A program made the translations under genes and the position numbers. Shown here one piece after another: positions 7,944-15,740 of a stretch of DNA of 64,000 nucleotides. The DNA lies in NCBI GenBank assembly GCA_937996235.1, contig CALKVK010000034.1, positions 36,638-100,637 on the forward strand. The letters are read 5' to 3'. The notes below the pieces were generated by a model. The model was not told where the DNA came from. It made no database searches and worked only from the letters and a program-made list of their open reading frames with translations. Source of the DNA: an uncultured bacterium. Its GTDB lineage: Bacteria > Planctomycetota > JAJSAM01 > JAJVHW01. Each line of letters begins with the position of its first letter. Within the stretch, counting starts at the first letter, position 1.

Positions 7944-8879
7944 ATGCGCAAGCTGCTCGTGCTGTCGCTCGTCGCCGCGTTCGCGGCGCACGCCCTCGCC
8001 GACGACGTCGAACTGGTGACGGGCGAGGTGCTGAAGGGACGCGTCGTCGAGCGCAGCGCCGGCGGCATCTCGCTCGACCACCCCGTGCTCGGACGCCAGT
8101 GGATCAGCGCCGAGTACGTGCGCTCGATCGACGGCGCGCCGCTGAACGCCCCGGCCGCGACGGCGCCCGCGGACGCCGGAGCCGCGGCGGCGCCCGCGCC
8201 CGCGGCGACACCCGCGCCGGTCGAGAACCCGTGGAAGTGGACGCTCGAACTCGGCGCGAGCGGCAAGAGCGGCAACAGCGACACGACCGACCTGCACGCG
8301 GCGATCGCGGGCGTGCAGGAGGACACGACGAAGCGCTGGAAGACGTCCGCCTCGTGGGACTACAGCGAGGCCGAGAAGGAGAAGACGAAGAACCAGGTCG
8401 ACGTGCAGGGCACGCGCGACTGGCTCGTCACCGACTCGAAGTGGTTCTACTTCGCGACCGCGCGCTACCAGTGGGACGAGTTCCAGGAGTGGGACGGGCG
8501 GCTCTCGGCCGGCGTCGGCGGCGGCCGCAGCTTCATCGAGCGCGAGGACCTGAAGGTGCGGGGCCGCGTCGGCATCACGGCACTGAAGGAGACGGGCTCC
8601 TCGATCAACGGCTGGCGCCCGGAACTGCTGATCGGCGCCGAGTCGAACTGGAAGATCAGCGCGGCGCAGTCGCTCGACGCGGCCGTGACCGGTTACCCGG
8701 ACCTCGACGACACGGGCGAGTTCCGTCTCGAGGCGACGCTCGCGTGGTCGATCCGCCTGAACGACGCCGACAGCCTGCGCCTCAAGATCGGGCTCAAGGA
8801 CGAGTACGACTCGCACCGCGAGGACCCCTTCGACGACAACGACTTCTCGTACTTCGTCGCGCTGCTCTACGAGTTCTGA
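7944..8879 (+). CDS. DUF481 family outer-membrane-type protein
   Basis: 311 residues. A signal peptide (1-19, ALADD cleavage) is followed by a short segment (DVELVTGEVLKGRVVERSAG) of the kind that precedes SH3-like 'product of trafficking' regions. An Ala/Pro linker comes next (about 70-97). From 100 on are alternating amphipathic strands rich in aromatic residues, ending LLYEF. A terminal Phe and this strand pattern are typical of outer-membrane beta barrels, and the GASGKSGNSDTTDLHA segment is characteristic of DUF481 (YdiY-like) proteins. Substrate is unknown. A GGAGGAGAG ribosome site precedes the ATG. Its end overlaps the convergent fusion gene by 13 bp. Confidence 0.88.
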   Translation: MRKLLVLSLVAAFAAHALADDVELVTGEVLKGRVVERSAGGISLDHPVLGRQWISAEYVRSIDGAPLNAPAATAPADAGAAAAPAPAATPAPVENPWKWTLELGASGKSGNSDTTDLHAAIAGVQEDTTKRWKTSASWDYSEAEKEKTKNQVDVQGTRDWLVTDSKWFYFATARYQWDEFQEWDGRLSAGVGGGRSFIEREDLKVRGRVGITALKETGSSINGWRPELLIGAESNWKISAAQSLDAAVTGYPDLDDTGEFRLEATLAWSIRLNDADSLRLKIGLKDEYDSHREDPFDDNDFSYFVALLYEF

Positions 8880-10804
8880 GCGGCTGCGCCGCGCTGCGGC
8901 GCCAGCAGCTCGCGATAGAGCGCGTCGAGGTCGGCGAGCAGGCGCTCGGCGGACCAGCCGGCGAGCGCCCGCGTCCGCGCCGCGGCACCGAGTCGCGCGC
9001 GCAGCTCGGCGTCGGCGAGCAGGCGGCACACGGCGTCGGCCAGCGCGGGTGCGTCGCCCGCCGTCACGAGCAGCCCGCTCTCGCCGTCGACGACGACCGA
9101 CGGCACGCCGCCGACGCGCGTCGCCACCGCGGGCACGCCCGCGGCTGCCGCCTCGATGAGCGCGACGGGCGTGCCCTCGTTGCGGCTCGAGAGGAGCGCG
9201 ACGTCGGCGGCGGCGAGCACGTCGGCGACGTCGTCGCGCCAGCCGAGCCAGTGGACGTTCGGCACGCCGCGCGCGCGAAGAGGCGCGAGGAGCGGCCCGC
9301 CGCCGGCGACGAGCAGACGCGCGGTGGGATGGCGCACGAGCACGCGCGCGAACGCGTCGAGCGCGACGTCGGGCTCCTTCACCGGGACGAGCCGTCCGAC
9401 GAACGCGACGACGGGCGCGTCGGCCGCGATGCCGAGGAGAGCGCGCGCCGCGCGGCGGCGCTCCGTGTCGGCGGCGAGCTCGGCGAGCGGCAGGCCGACG
9501 GGCACCACGCGCACGCGCTCGCGCGGCGCGACGCGATAGCGCGTCACGACGTCCTCCGCGACCTCGTGCGACACGGCGAGCACGCGCTCGCAGAGCCGCG
9601 CGAGAGCCCGCTCGAAGAGCACGACCGCGCGCGAGAGCGCGGGACCGAAGTACCCGTGGAACACGTGGCCGTGGAACGTGTGGACGACGCGCGGCACGCC
9701 GCAGACGTACGCCGCGACGCGACCGAGCGCGCCTGCCTTCGCCGTGTGCGTGTGCACGAGGTCGGGCCGCACGCGGCGCAGGAGCGCGAGCAGCCCCGCG
9801 AACGCGCGCAGGTCGTCCACGACGGACGGCGCCCGACCGAGTCCGCGGATGCGCGTCGGCACGACGCCGAAGCGCGTGAGCAGGTGCGCCGCCTCGACCT
9901 CGCCCGGCGCGACCTGCCCCGTCGCGAGCACCGTGTCGTAGCGCGGCGCGAGGCCGCGCGTCGCGAGCACCGTGTGCAGCGCGGGTCCGCCGACGTTCAG
10001 GCGCGCGATGACGCGCACGACCCGCGGCCGCCGCGGCGGTGCGCGCCGCGCGCGGACCGGTCCGGGAACCCGCAGTCGCAGCACGACCTCGCTCGCCAGC
10101 GGCGCGAGGCGCGGGGCGCGGAGCGCTTCGACCGCACGCGAGAACAGCACCGACGGACCGGGCAGGACGCGCGACGCCGGGAACAGCGTGAAGTCGTGCC
10201 CCTGCTCCTCCTCGAGCACGAGTCCCGCTGCGGCGGCCGCCGCCCGCCACGCGGCGCGCGTGCGCGTGTGCAGCGTGACGCCGGACGTCAGCAGACCGCC
10301 GACCCGCAGCCGCGCGGCCGGCGCGCGCAGCGCGCGCCGCAGCCACCAGTCGGGTGCGCTCGCGACCGCCACGCTCACGACGACGACGCCACCGGGGCGC
10401 ACGACGCGGCGCAGTTCGGCGAAGAGCGCCGGCAGGTCGTCGACGTACGACGCGAGGCCGAGCGCGCACGCGGCATCGCACGCGCCGCCCTGCAGCGGCA
10501 GACGGAGCGCATCGGCGCGCGCGGCGAGGGCGCCGCCTGCGCGCGCCGCGCGCAGCATCGCGTCGGAGCGGTCGAGTGCGACCACGCGGACGCCGCGCTC
10601 CGCGAGGGCCGCGGTGAGCGGACCCGGGCCGGCACCGACGTCGGCGACGACGCCCTCGACCTCGCCGAGCCAGCGCAGCGCGAGCGCCAGCCGCCCGCCG
10701 AAGAAGTGGCGGTGCCAGAGCGAGCCGCCCGCGCCGTAGTGGCGCCGGTAGGCGGGCGCGAGCGCGTCGAACCAGCGGACCGCGTCCGCGGACGGGCGCG
10801 TCAC
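8867..10804 (-). CDS. Fusion of SAM-dependent methyltransferase and GT4 glycosyltransferase
   Basis: 645 residues in two halves. Residues 1-250 are a class I methyltransferase: SAM-binding motif VADVGAGPG (53-61), the acidic VVALDRS strand end and a ..LRRVVRPGGVVVVSV post-motif. Residues 261-640 are a GT-B glycosyltransferase of family GT4: RVVRVIARLNVGGPALHT, HTHTAKAGALGR, VAFVGRLVPVKEPD and the nucleotide-sugar motif SSRNEGTPVALIEAAAAGVP. Such genes build surface polysaccharides. The methyltransferase may modify the same lipid or sugar acceptor; this is inference. I saw no break at the junction (about 250-260, Arg/Pro-rich linker). The GTG start is one base after the arfB stop, so they are coupled. 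Confidence 0.9.
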   Translation of the reverse strand: MTRPSADAVRWFDALAPAYRRHYGAGGSLWHRHFFGGRLALALRWLGEVEGVVADVGAGPGPLTAALAERGVRVVALDRSDAMLRAARAGGALAARADALRLPLQGGACDAACALGLASYVDDLPALFAELRRVVRPGGVVVVSVAVASAPDWWLRRALRAPAARLRVGGLLTSGVTLHTRTRAAWRAAAAAAGLVLEEEQGHDFTLFPASRVLPGPSVLFSRAVEALRAPRLAPLASEVVLRLRVPGPVRARRAPPRRPRVVRVIARLNVGGPALHTVLATRGLAPRYDTVLATGQVAPGEVEAAHLLTRFGVVPTRIRGLGRAPSVVDDLRAFAGLLALLRRVRPDLVHTHTAKAGALGRVAAYVCGVPRVVHTFHGHVFHGYFGPALSRAVVLFERALARLCERVLAVSHEVAEDVVTRYRVAPRERVRVVPVGLPLAELAADTERRRAARALLGIAADAPVVAFVGRLVPVKEPDVALDAFARVLVRHPTARLLVAGGGPLLAPLRARGVPNVHWLGWRDDVADVLAAADVALLSSRNEGTPVALIEAAAAGVPAVATRVGGVPSVVVDGESGLLVTAGDAPALADAVCRLLADAELRARLGAAARTRALAGWSAERLLADLDALYRELLAPQRGAAAQNS

Positions 10805-10805
10805 G

Positions 10806-11234
10806 TCACTCCTCGCCGCCCGGGCGGCGGCGACGCTTCGTCTCGGAGCGGCGCTTCTTGCCTGCGAGCCGACGCTCGCGCGAGCCGCGCGTCGGCTTCG
10901 TGGGGCGGCGCGGACGCGGACGTCGCAGCGCCGCCGCGAGCAGGTCGCAGAGCCGGTCGAGCGCCTCCTCGAGGTTGCGCTCGCGCGAGCGCGTCGTGCT
11001 CGCGGCGACGATCACCTCGTCGTCGTTCGTGAGGCGTGCGGCGAGCCGCGTGCGCACACGCGCGCGGTCGGCGTCGTCGAGACCGGGGATGGCGCCGACC
11101 ACGATGCGCGCGACGACCTTCGTCTCGACCTTGTTCACGTTCTGCCCGCCCGGACCGCCGCTCCGCGCGAAGCTCACGTGCACCGCGGAGACGGGGAAGG
11201 GCAGCCCCGGACGGAGGAGACGTTCGGCCGCCAC
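10806..11234 (-). CDS. arfB: Peptidyl-tRNA hydrolase ArfB (ribosome rescue)
   Basis: 142 residues from a GTG at 11234. The release-factor GGQ motif is in SGGPGGQNVNKVETKV (25-40), the ICT1/YaeJ signature. The C-terminus is a basic tail (RRPTKPTRGSRERRLAGKKR) that in ArfB enters the empty mRNA channel of stalled ribosomes so the GGQ loop can hydrolyse peptidyl-tRNA. Length matches the family. The nearby ATG is out of frame, which makes GTG the likely start. The stop is one base from the GTG of the methyltransferase-glycosyltransferase gene. Confidence 0.93.
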   Translation of the reverse strand: MAAERLLRPGLPFPVSAVHVSFARSGGPGGQNVNKVETKVVARIVVGAIPGLDDADRARVRTRLAARLTNDDEVIVAASTTRSRERNLEEALDRLCDLLAAALRRPRPRRPTKPTRGSRERRLAGKKRRSETKRRRRPGGEE

Positions 11235-11398
11235 GCGCCCATGTTGTGCGGCTCGCGACGGCTCCGCAACGAGGCTCCGCGCGCGCACCGCGCCGGGCCG
11301 TCCGACGCCCGCTTCGCGTGCCCGCGCGGCGCGCCGCGGGAGTAGCCTCGGAGACGTCCGAAGGACGGCTGCGACGCAGGCATGGAAAGGAGCGCGCG

Positions 11399-12112
11399 GT
11401 GATCGACAGGCAGGCCGGCGGCGACGGGGACGGACGCGCCGCGACACCGGAGTGGCAGGACTTCCGCGAGAACCTGGTCGAGCACCGCAAGCGACTCGAG
11501 CGCACCCTCCGCCGGGAGCTCGTCCACGACCCGCGCGCCGCGCGCGTGCGGCTCGCGAACGTCGCCGTGCCCGACCTCGCCGACGACGCGCTCTGCGAGG
11601 CGCTCGACGACTGGCGCGGCAAGCCGGCCGGCACGACGCCGTATCAGTGGATGCTGAAGCGCGCGCTGCGGCTCCTCGACCAGACGCTCGACCGCGAGGC
11701 GCTCGCCGCGGAGAGCCGCGCCGAGGAGCGTCTCGAGGAGGGGCGCCTGCGCGCGCACGACGTGCTGCAGGACGACGAGGAGCGCCGGCGCTGGCTCGAC
11801 GTCGCCGACCTCGCGCGGCGCTCCGCGCGACGCGACGCGCCGCAGGACGAGCGCACCGAGTTCGACGGGCTGACGAGTTCCCCCGACACGAGCTCCCCGG
11901 CGGAACGCCTCGAACAGGCGGAGACGCTCGTCGAGCTCGAGCGCGCTCTGCTGCGCCTGCCCGAGCAGGCCCGCCGCATCGTCGCGCACCGCTTCCTCGA
12001 CGGACTCGACGACGAGGAGATCGCGTTCCTGCTCGACCTGCCGCGCGAGCGCGTGCGCGACGAGGCGCACGCCGCCCTCGCGACGCTGCGAGCGGAGCTC
12101 GGCAGCGCCTGA
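11399..12112 (+). CDS. Sigma-70 region 4-containing putative sigma-like regulator
   Basis: 237 residues from a GTG with GGAAAGGAGC just upstream; an ATG at 11382 hits a stop within six codons. The C-terminal third reads as sigma region 4: ALLRLPEQARRIVAHRFLDG, then DDEEIAFLLDLPRERVRDEA as a helix-turn-helix. The N-terminal half is highly charged and helical (WQDFRENLVEHRKRLERTLR; TTPYQWMLKRALRLLDQTLD) and does not show the usual region 2 sequence I would expect, although PYQWMLKRALRLLDQ could be a remnant of 2.3-2.4. It may be a divergent ECF sigma or a DNA-binding protein that kept only region 4. A TAGCCT at 11343-11348 could be its -10. It diverges from arfB. Confidence 0.7.
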   Translation: MIDRQAGGDGDGRAATPEWQDFRENLVEHRKRLERTLRRELVHDPRAARVRLANVAVPDLADDALCEALDDWRGKPAGTTPYQWMLKRALRLLDQTLDREALAAESRAEERLEEGRLRAHDVLQDDEERRRWLDVADLARRSARRDAPQDERTEFDGLTSSPDTSSPAERLEQAETLVELERALLRLPEQARRIVAHRFLDGLDDEEIAFLLDLPRERVRDEAHAALATLRAELGSA

Positions 12113-12166
12113 GAGCTGCGGATCGCGCCGGCGGGAACACGGGGCGCGGCGGCCCGCGGCGTTCCG

Positions 12167-12172
12167 TAGACT
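12167..12172 (+). promoter_or_regulatory. TAGACT -10-like element, 7 nt before the ATG (leaderless arrangement)
   Basis: TAGACT is followed by seven bases and then the ATG of the PQQ-propeller gene. No ribosome-binding sequence fits in between, so transcription would start at or next to the start codon. I see no -35 hexamer. Confidence 0.55.
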
Positions 12173-12179
12173 GCTGCGC

Positions 12180-13505
12180 ATGCGACCCGCCCACGCCCTG
12201 CTGCTCGCCGGCCTCTCCCTCGTCCCGCTCCCCGTCGGCGCCGTGCGCGCGCAGGACGCACCCGCCGAGGTGGACGACGCGGCCGAGGCGCTGGTCAAGG
12301 CCCTCGCGTCCGAGAGCGCGGCGGCGCGGCGTGCGGCCGAGGACGCGCTCGTCGCGCTCGGGGAGTCCGCCCGCGCGACGCTCGAGTCGCATGCCGCGAG
12401 CGACGACGCCGAGGTGCGGGCGCGGGTGCGCGCCGTGCTGCGGCGCCTCGACGAGGCGGCGCGCGGCGCGACGCACGCGTCCCTGACGTGGGCCGGACTG
12501 CGCGGCGACCCGATGCGCACGGGCGTCGCCGGAGGCGCGATCCCCGCGGAGAAGCCGACGCGCCTCTGGTCCACGGACGTCGCGGGGCTCGGCCTCATGC
12601 AGGGCTCGGTCGTCCCCGGCGACGAGCGGATCGTGTGCCTCTCGAACGACGGCATCGTGCGCACGTTCGCGACGCACGACGGCGCCCGCGGCTGGCTCGC
12701 GAACCTGGAGTCGCCGATCACCGCGTCGGCCGTGCTCGCGTCCGACCGGCTCGTCGTCCCCACGCGCGGCGGCCTCGTCGCACTCGACGTGCGCACGGGG
12801 CGGCGCGTCTGGGAGGAGCCGTCGGACTACGGCTGCGAGGCCGCGCCCGCGGTCTCCGGCGGCCGCGTGTTCGCGGCGTTCCGCAGCGTCGGCATCCGCG
12901 CCCTCGACCTGGTCACGGGCGAACGGCTGGCGGACTGGCCGCTCGCGCCGAGCGGCGCGCTGCTGGTGGACGGCGACCTCGTCGTCGCGGGCACCGAGGA
13001 CGGACACCTGGTGCGGCTGGACGCGGCGTCACGCCGCGTGCTCTGGCGCATCGACCTCGGCAGCGCCCCGAACATGGGTCCGACCCTCGCGGCGCCCGGC
13101 GCCGTCGCCGTGCTCGCGCGCGACCGCTACCTGCGCGTCGTCGGCGCGGAGCACGGGCGGACTCTGTGGGAGCGGAGACTGCCGAACGCCAGCCGCTCGG
13201 AGTCGCTCGCGGCGAGCGCGGGGCGCCTCTTCCTGACGGACTCGGCGGGCGCGCTGCGCGCGTTCGACGCGGGCACCGGCGCGCAGCTCTGGTCGCGCCA
13301 CGAGGGGATGCTGGAGATGGGCGGGCCGTGCGCGACGCCCGAGCGCGTGCTCTGGGGCACGCGCGGGCGCCTGATGTGCCGCGACGCCGCGAGCGGCGTG
13401 TGGGTCTGGCGTCTCGACCTCCCGGCCGTCGACGACGCGGTGCCGGTGGTGCGCGACGGCGTCGTCTACGTGCTGACCAACCGCGAGCTCATCGCACTGC
13501 GCTGA
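12180..13505 (+). CDS. Secreted PQQ-type beta-propeller protein with N-terminal HEAT-like segment
   Basis: 441 residues. The signal peptide (1-25) is cleaved after VRAQ. Residues 28-92 are helical with a HEAT-like repeat (AARRAAEDALVALGESARAT and DAEVRARVRAVLRRLDE). From about 105 to the end are WD/PQQ-type blades with recurring aromatic-Trp turns: TRLWSTDVAG, RVWEEPSD, RVLWRIDLG, TLWERRLP, QLWSRHEG and WVWRLDLP. This resembles BamB-like or other PQQ_2 propellers, which usually act as periplasmic scaffolds. No cofactor-binding residues are evident, so enzyme activity is not supported. The ATG has no ribosome site but sits 7 nt after TAGACT. Confidence 0.85.
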   Translation: MRPAHALLLAGLSLVPLPVGAVRAQDAPAEVDDAAEALVKALASESAAARRAAEDALVALGESARATLESHAASDDAEVRARVRAVLRRLDEAARGATHASLTWAGLRGDPMRTGVAGGAIPAEKPTRLWSTDVAGLGLMQGSVVPGDERIVCLSNDGIVRTFATHDGARGWLANLESPITASAVLASDRLVVPTRGGLVALDVRTGRRVWEEPSDYGCEAAPAVSGGRVFAAFRSVGIRALDLVTGERLADWPLAPSGALLVDGDLVVAGTEDGHLVRLDAASRRVLWRIDLGSAPNMGPTLAAPGAVAVLARDRYLRVVGAEHGRTLWERRLPNASRSESLAASAGRLFLTDSAGALRAFDAGTGAQLWSRHEGMLEMGGPCATPERVLWGTRGRLMCRDAASGVWVWRLDLPAVDDAVPVVRDGVVYVLTNRELIALR

Positions 13506-13538
13506 CAGCGCGCGCGGCGGGCGCCGTGCCGGGCCGGA

Positions 13539-14390
13539 TCAGGCGCGGCGGCGCGTCTTGCGGAGCGCGGCACCCGAGGGCGGCGTCGAGTCCTTGCCGA
13601 CCGCGGAGAGCACGAGGTGCGCGGTCTCCTCGATCGCGCGCTGCGTCACGTCCACGACGCGGATGCGGTGCTTCGCGAGGGTGCGGCGGCTCCAGTTCAG
13701 CTCGTCGCGCACCTCGGCCTCGTCGTCGTAGCTCATGATGGCGCCGGGCGCGATGTAGTCCATGCGGGCGCGCCGGATCTCCGCGAGCCGCCGCGGGTCG
13801 ATCAGGAGACCGACCACCTTGTCGCGCGGCAGGTCGAGCACCTGCTTCGGCACGCTCTGACCCTGCACGAGCGGCACGTTGCCGACGCGCCAGCCCTCGA
13901 GCGCGAGGTACACGGAGAGCGGCGTCTTGCCCGTGCGCGAGACGCCGACGAGCACGAGATCCGCGTGCTTCAGCCCGTCGAGCTGCTTGCCGTCGTCGTG
14001 CATGACGGCGAACTCGACGGCGTCGATGCGGCGGAAGTAGTCCTCGTCGATGCGGTGGAGCAGCCCGGGCTCCTCCTTCGCCTTGCGGTGCAGGAAGCCC
14101 TCGAGCGTCTGCAGCAGCGGCCCGAGCAGGTCGAGCGTCTCGAGGTCGAGCGCCTGCGCCTCCTCCTCCATCATCGAGCGCAGAGGCGCCGCGGCGAACG
14201 TGTGCGCCACGAGGGAGTCGTTGCCCGCGGCCTCCTTGAGGATCGCGCGCAGCTCGGACTTGCGCAGCACGTTCGGGTAGCGGCGGATGCTGACCTCGTC
14301 GCCCACGAACTGCTTCAGCGCCGCGCGCACGACGCGCGACGCCGTGTCGCCCGTGGCGTCGGACAGGATGTAGATGAGGCGCTCGGCCAC
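13539..14390 (-). CDS. Pyruvate, phosphate dikinase / PEP synthase regulatory protein (DUF299)
   Basis: 283 residues. The protein opens MAERLIYILSDATGDTASRV, the family signature. The P-loop is GVSRTGKTP (149-157), and DFG-less kinase features of this family follow, including VGLLIDPRRLAEIRRARM. These bifunctional enzymes use ADP to phosphorylate a threonine of PPDK (or PEP synthase), switching it off, and use phosphate to remove it. Length is right for the family. The start is a GTG at 14390 with AGGGGA upstream. No PPDK gene is in the window. It is convergent with the PQQ-propeller gene. Confidence 0.95.
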   Translation of the reverse strand: MAERLIYILSDATGDTASRVVRAALKQFVGDEVSIRRYPNVLRKSELRAILKEAAGNDSLVAHTFAAAPLRSMMEEEAQALDLETLDLLGPLLQTLEGFLHRKAKEEPGLLHRIDEDYFRRIDAVEFAVMHDDGKQLDGLKHADLVLVGVSRTGKTPLSVYLALEGWRVGNVPLVQGQSVPKQVLDLPRDKVVGLLIDPRRLAEIRRARMDYIAPGAIMSYDDEAEVRDELNWSRRTLAKHRIRVVDVTQRAIEETAHLVLSAVGKDSTPPSGAALRKTRRRA

Positions 14391-14447
14391 GTACCCGTCC
14401 CCTCTGCTGCGTGCGGTGCCGCGCGCTCGCGGACCGCAACCGCGCGT

Positions 14448-14882
14448 TCAGTCGTCGAAGTTGAAGCCGCCCGGATCGCCCTCGTCGTCGTCGAGGCCGC
14501 CGAAGTCGTCGTCGAGGTCGTCGTAGTCGTCGTCGAGGTCGTCGTAGTCCTCTTCGTCCTCTTCCTCGTCGTCGTCCTCGTCCTCCTCCTCGTCGTCTTC
14601 TTCCTCCTCCTCCTCGGCCTCCTCCTCAGCCGGCTCGTCCTCGGCCGCGTCCTCGATCGGCTCGGACTCGTCGTCGCCGAGCAGGCCGTCGTCCTCCTCG
14701 TCCTCGAAGCCCTCGTCCTCCTCGCCGAACTCGTCGTCGTCGTCGAGGCCGTCGTCGTCGTCGTCCTCGTCCATGTCGTCGAAGTCCATGTCGTCGTCGT
14801 CGCGCGCCGCGGCCTGACCGCCCGCGCCTCCGCCGAACCAGGAACCGGCCGGGGCACCCGAGCCGGAATGCGTCGCCTGCAT
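14448..14882 (-). CDS. Extremely acidic low-complexity protein
   Basis: 144 residues from an ATG at 14882 preceded by AGGAGG. After a short Gly/Ser/Ala start (MQATHSGSGAPAGSWFGGGA) almost everything from residue 28 to the end is Asp or Glu in runs, punctuated by Phe, Tyr and Leu every few residues (DDLDDDYDDLDDDF). It is certainly disordered. A clear ribosome site and GC-rich GAC/GAG codons without stops support translation. No family is recognisable. A polyanionic chaperone or DNA-mimic role can be imagined but nothing in the sequence proves it. It lies 57 bp upstream of the PPDK regulator on the same strand. Confidence 0.7.
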   Translation of the reverse strand: MQATHSGSGAPAGSWFGGGAGGQAAARDDDDMDFDDMDEDDDDDGLDDDDEFGEEDEGFEDEEDDGLLGDDESEPIEDAAEDEPAEEEAEEEEEEDDEEEDEDDDEEEDEEDYDDLDDDYDDLDDDFGGLDDDEGDPGGFNFDD

Positions 14883-15191
14883 GACCGTCCGTCCTCCTCG
14901 TCTCGAAGCCGCGGCGCGTCGCGCGCGTGTGTCCGCGCTGCAGCGCGCGCCGACTCCCGGTCGCACGCGCCGCAGCGCGGACCTCACGTCCGACGCCCTG
15001 CGGATCCAGTGTCCCTGCGAACCTCGCGTCCCACACGCACGTCGGAGCGCCGCGGGGCGCCGCGTGACGTGCACGAATGCTTCCCGGCCGGCGCCACGAG
15101 CGCAAGCGGTTGCCACGCGTCGCGGTGGAAAGCGCGCACCCGTGTGCGCGGCGTCGCGAGACGCCGCGCACACGGACGGGATGACGACCCG
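14883..15191. other. Intergenic stretch holding a strong hairpin
   Basis: About 310 bases between two minus-strand genes. Apart from the ribosome site for the acidic protein and the 16-bp stem at 15140-15175, I see no gene or RNA here. Confidence 0.5.
15140..15175 (-). terminator. Perfect 16-bp stem, 4-nt loop: probable terminator of the gene ending at 15192
   Basis: Bases 15140-15155 are exactly complementary to 15160-15175 around a GCGA loop. It begins 17 bases after the stop of the 160-residue minus-strand gene. There is no adjacent T-run (only a TTT a few bases beyond on the minus strand), so it would act as a T-less hairpin terminator or an mRNA 3'-end stabiliser. Confidence 0.6.
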
Positions 15192-15674
15192 TCAGCGCGC
15201 CGCATCGTCCCGGCCCGGGAGCAGCTGGTCGACGACGCTCAGGTACAGCTCGAGCGTCGCCTCGCGGCCGTCGTCGTCGGCCTCGACGCCGCAGGCACCC
15301 TGCGGGTCGTAGAGCCGCCAACCCGTCTCGCGCAGGGCCGCGCCCGCGACGCGGAAGAGCCGCGCGAAGATGTCCGCCGCGGCGCGCCCGCCCCCTGCGT
15401 ACGCCACGTGGAACGACATGAACCGCTCCGTCACGTGCACGCGCAGGCCACCGTCGTCGGAGAGCGCGATCCGTCCCTGCGGCGCCGCCGCGACCGGCGC
15501 GAGCGCGGGGTCCGCGTCGGCGACGACCTCCGCGAGCGCGCGGCGGCGCGCGGCGGCCGCGGGCGACGCGTCGGCGTACACGTGGCCGCCCGCGAGACGT
15601 ACCGAGAGCGCCTCACCGGCCTCCTCGATCTCGGCGCCGGGCGGAACGGGCAGGGCGAGCAGGTCGTAGCTCAC
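15192..15674 (-). CDS. Hypothetical protein
   Basis: 160 residues from a GTG at 15674. No signal peptide or membrane helix is seen. It mixes sequences of ordinary globular character (MSYDLLALPVPPGAEIEEAG; VTERFMSFHVAYAGGGRAAA; GWRLYDPQGACGVE). The C-terminal half looks like an alpha/beta fold. I cannot assign a family. The ribosome site is weak. A strong hairpin follows the stop, which supports a real transcription unit. Confidence 0.65.
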   Translation of the reverse strand: MSYDLLALPVPPGAEIEEAGEALSVRLAGGHVYADASPAAAARRRALAEVVADADPALAPVAAAPQGRIALSDDGGLRVHVTERFMSFHVAYAGGGRAAADIFARLFRVAGAALRETGWRLYDPQGACGVEADDDGREATLELYLSVVDQLLPGRDDAAR

Positions 15675-15740
15675 GGCAGCGGTGCGTAGATAGCGGCCGG
15701 ACGCCGCCTGCGCCAGAGGGTTGTGCGCACGCGCCGCGCG

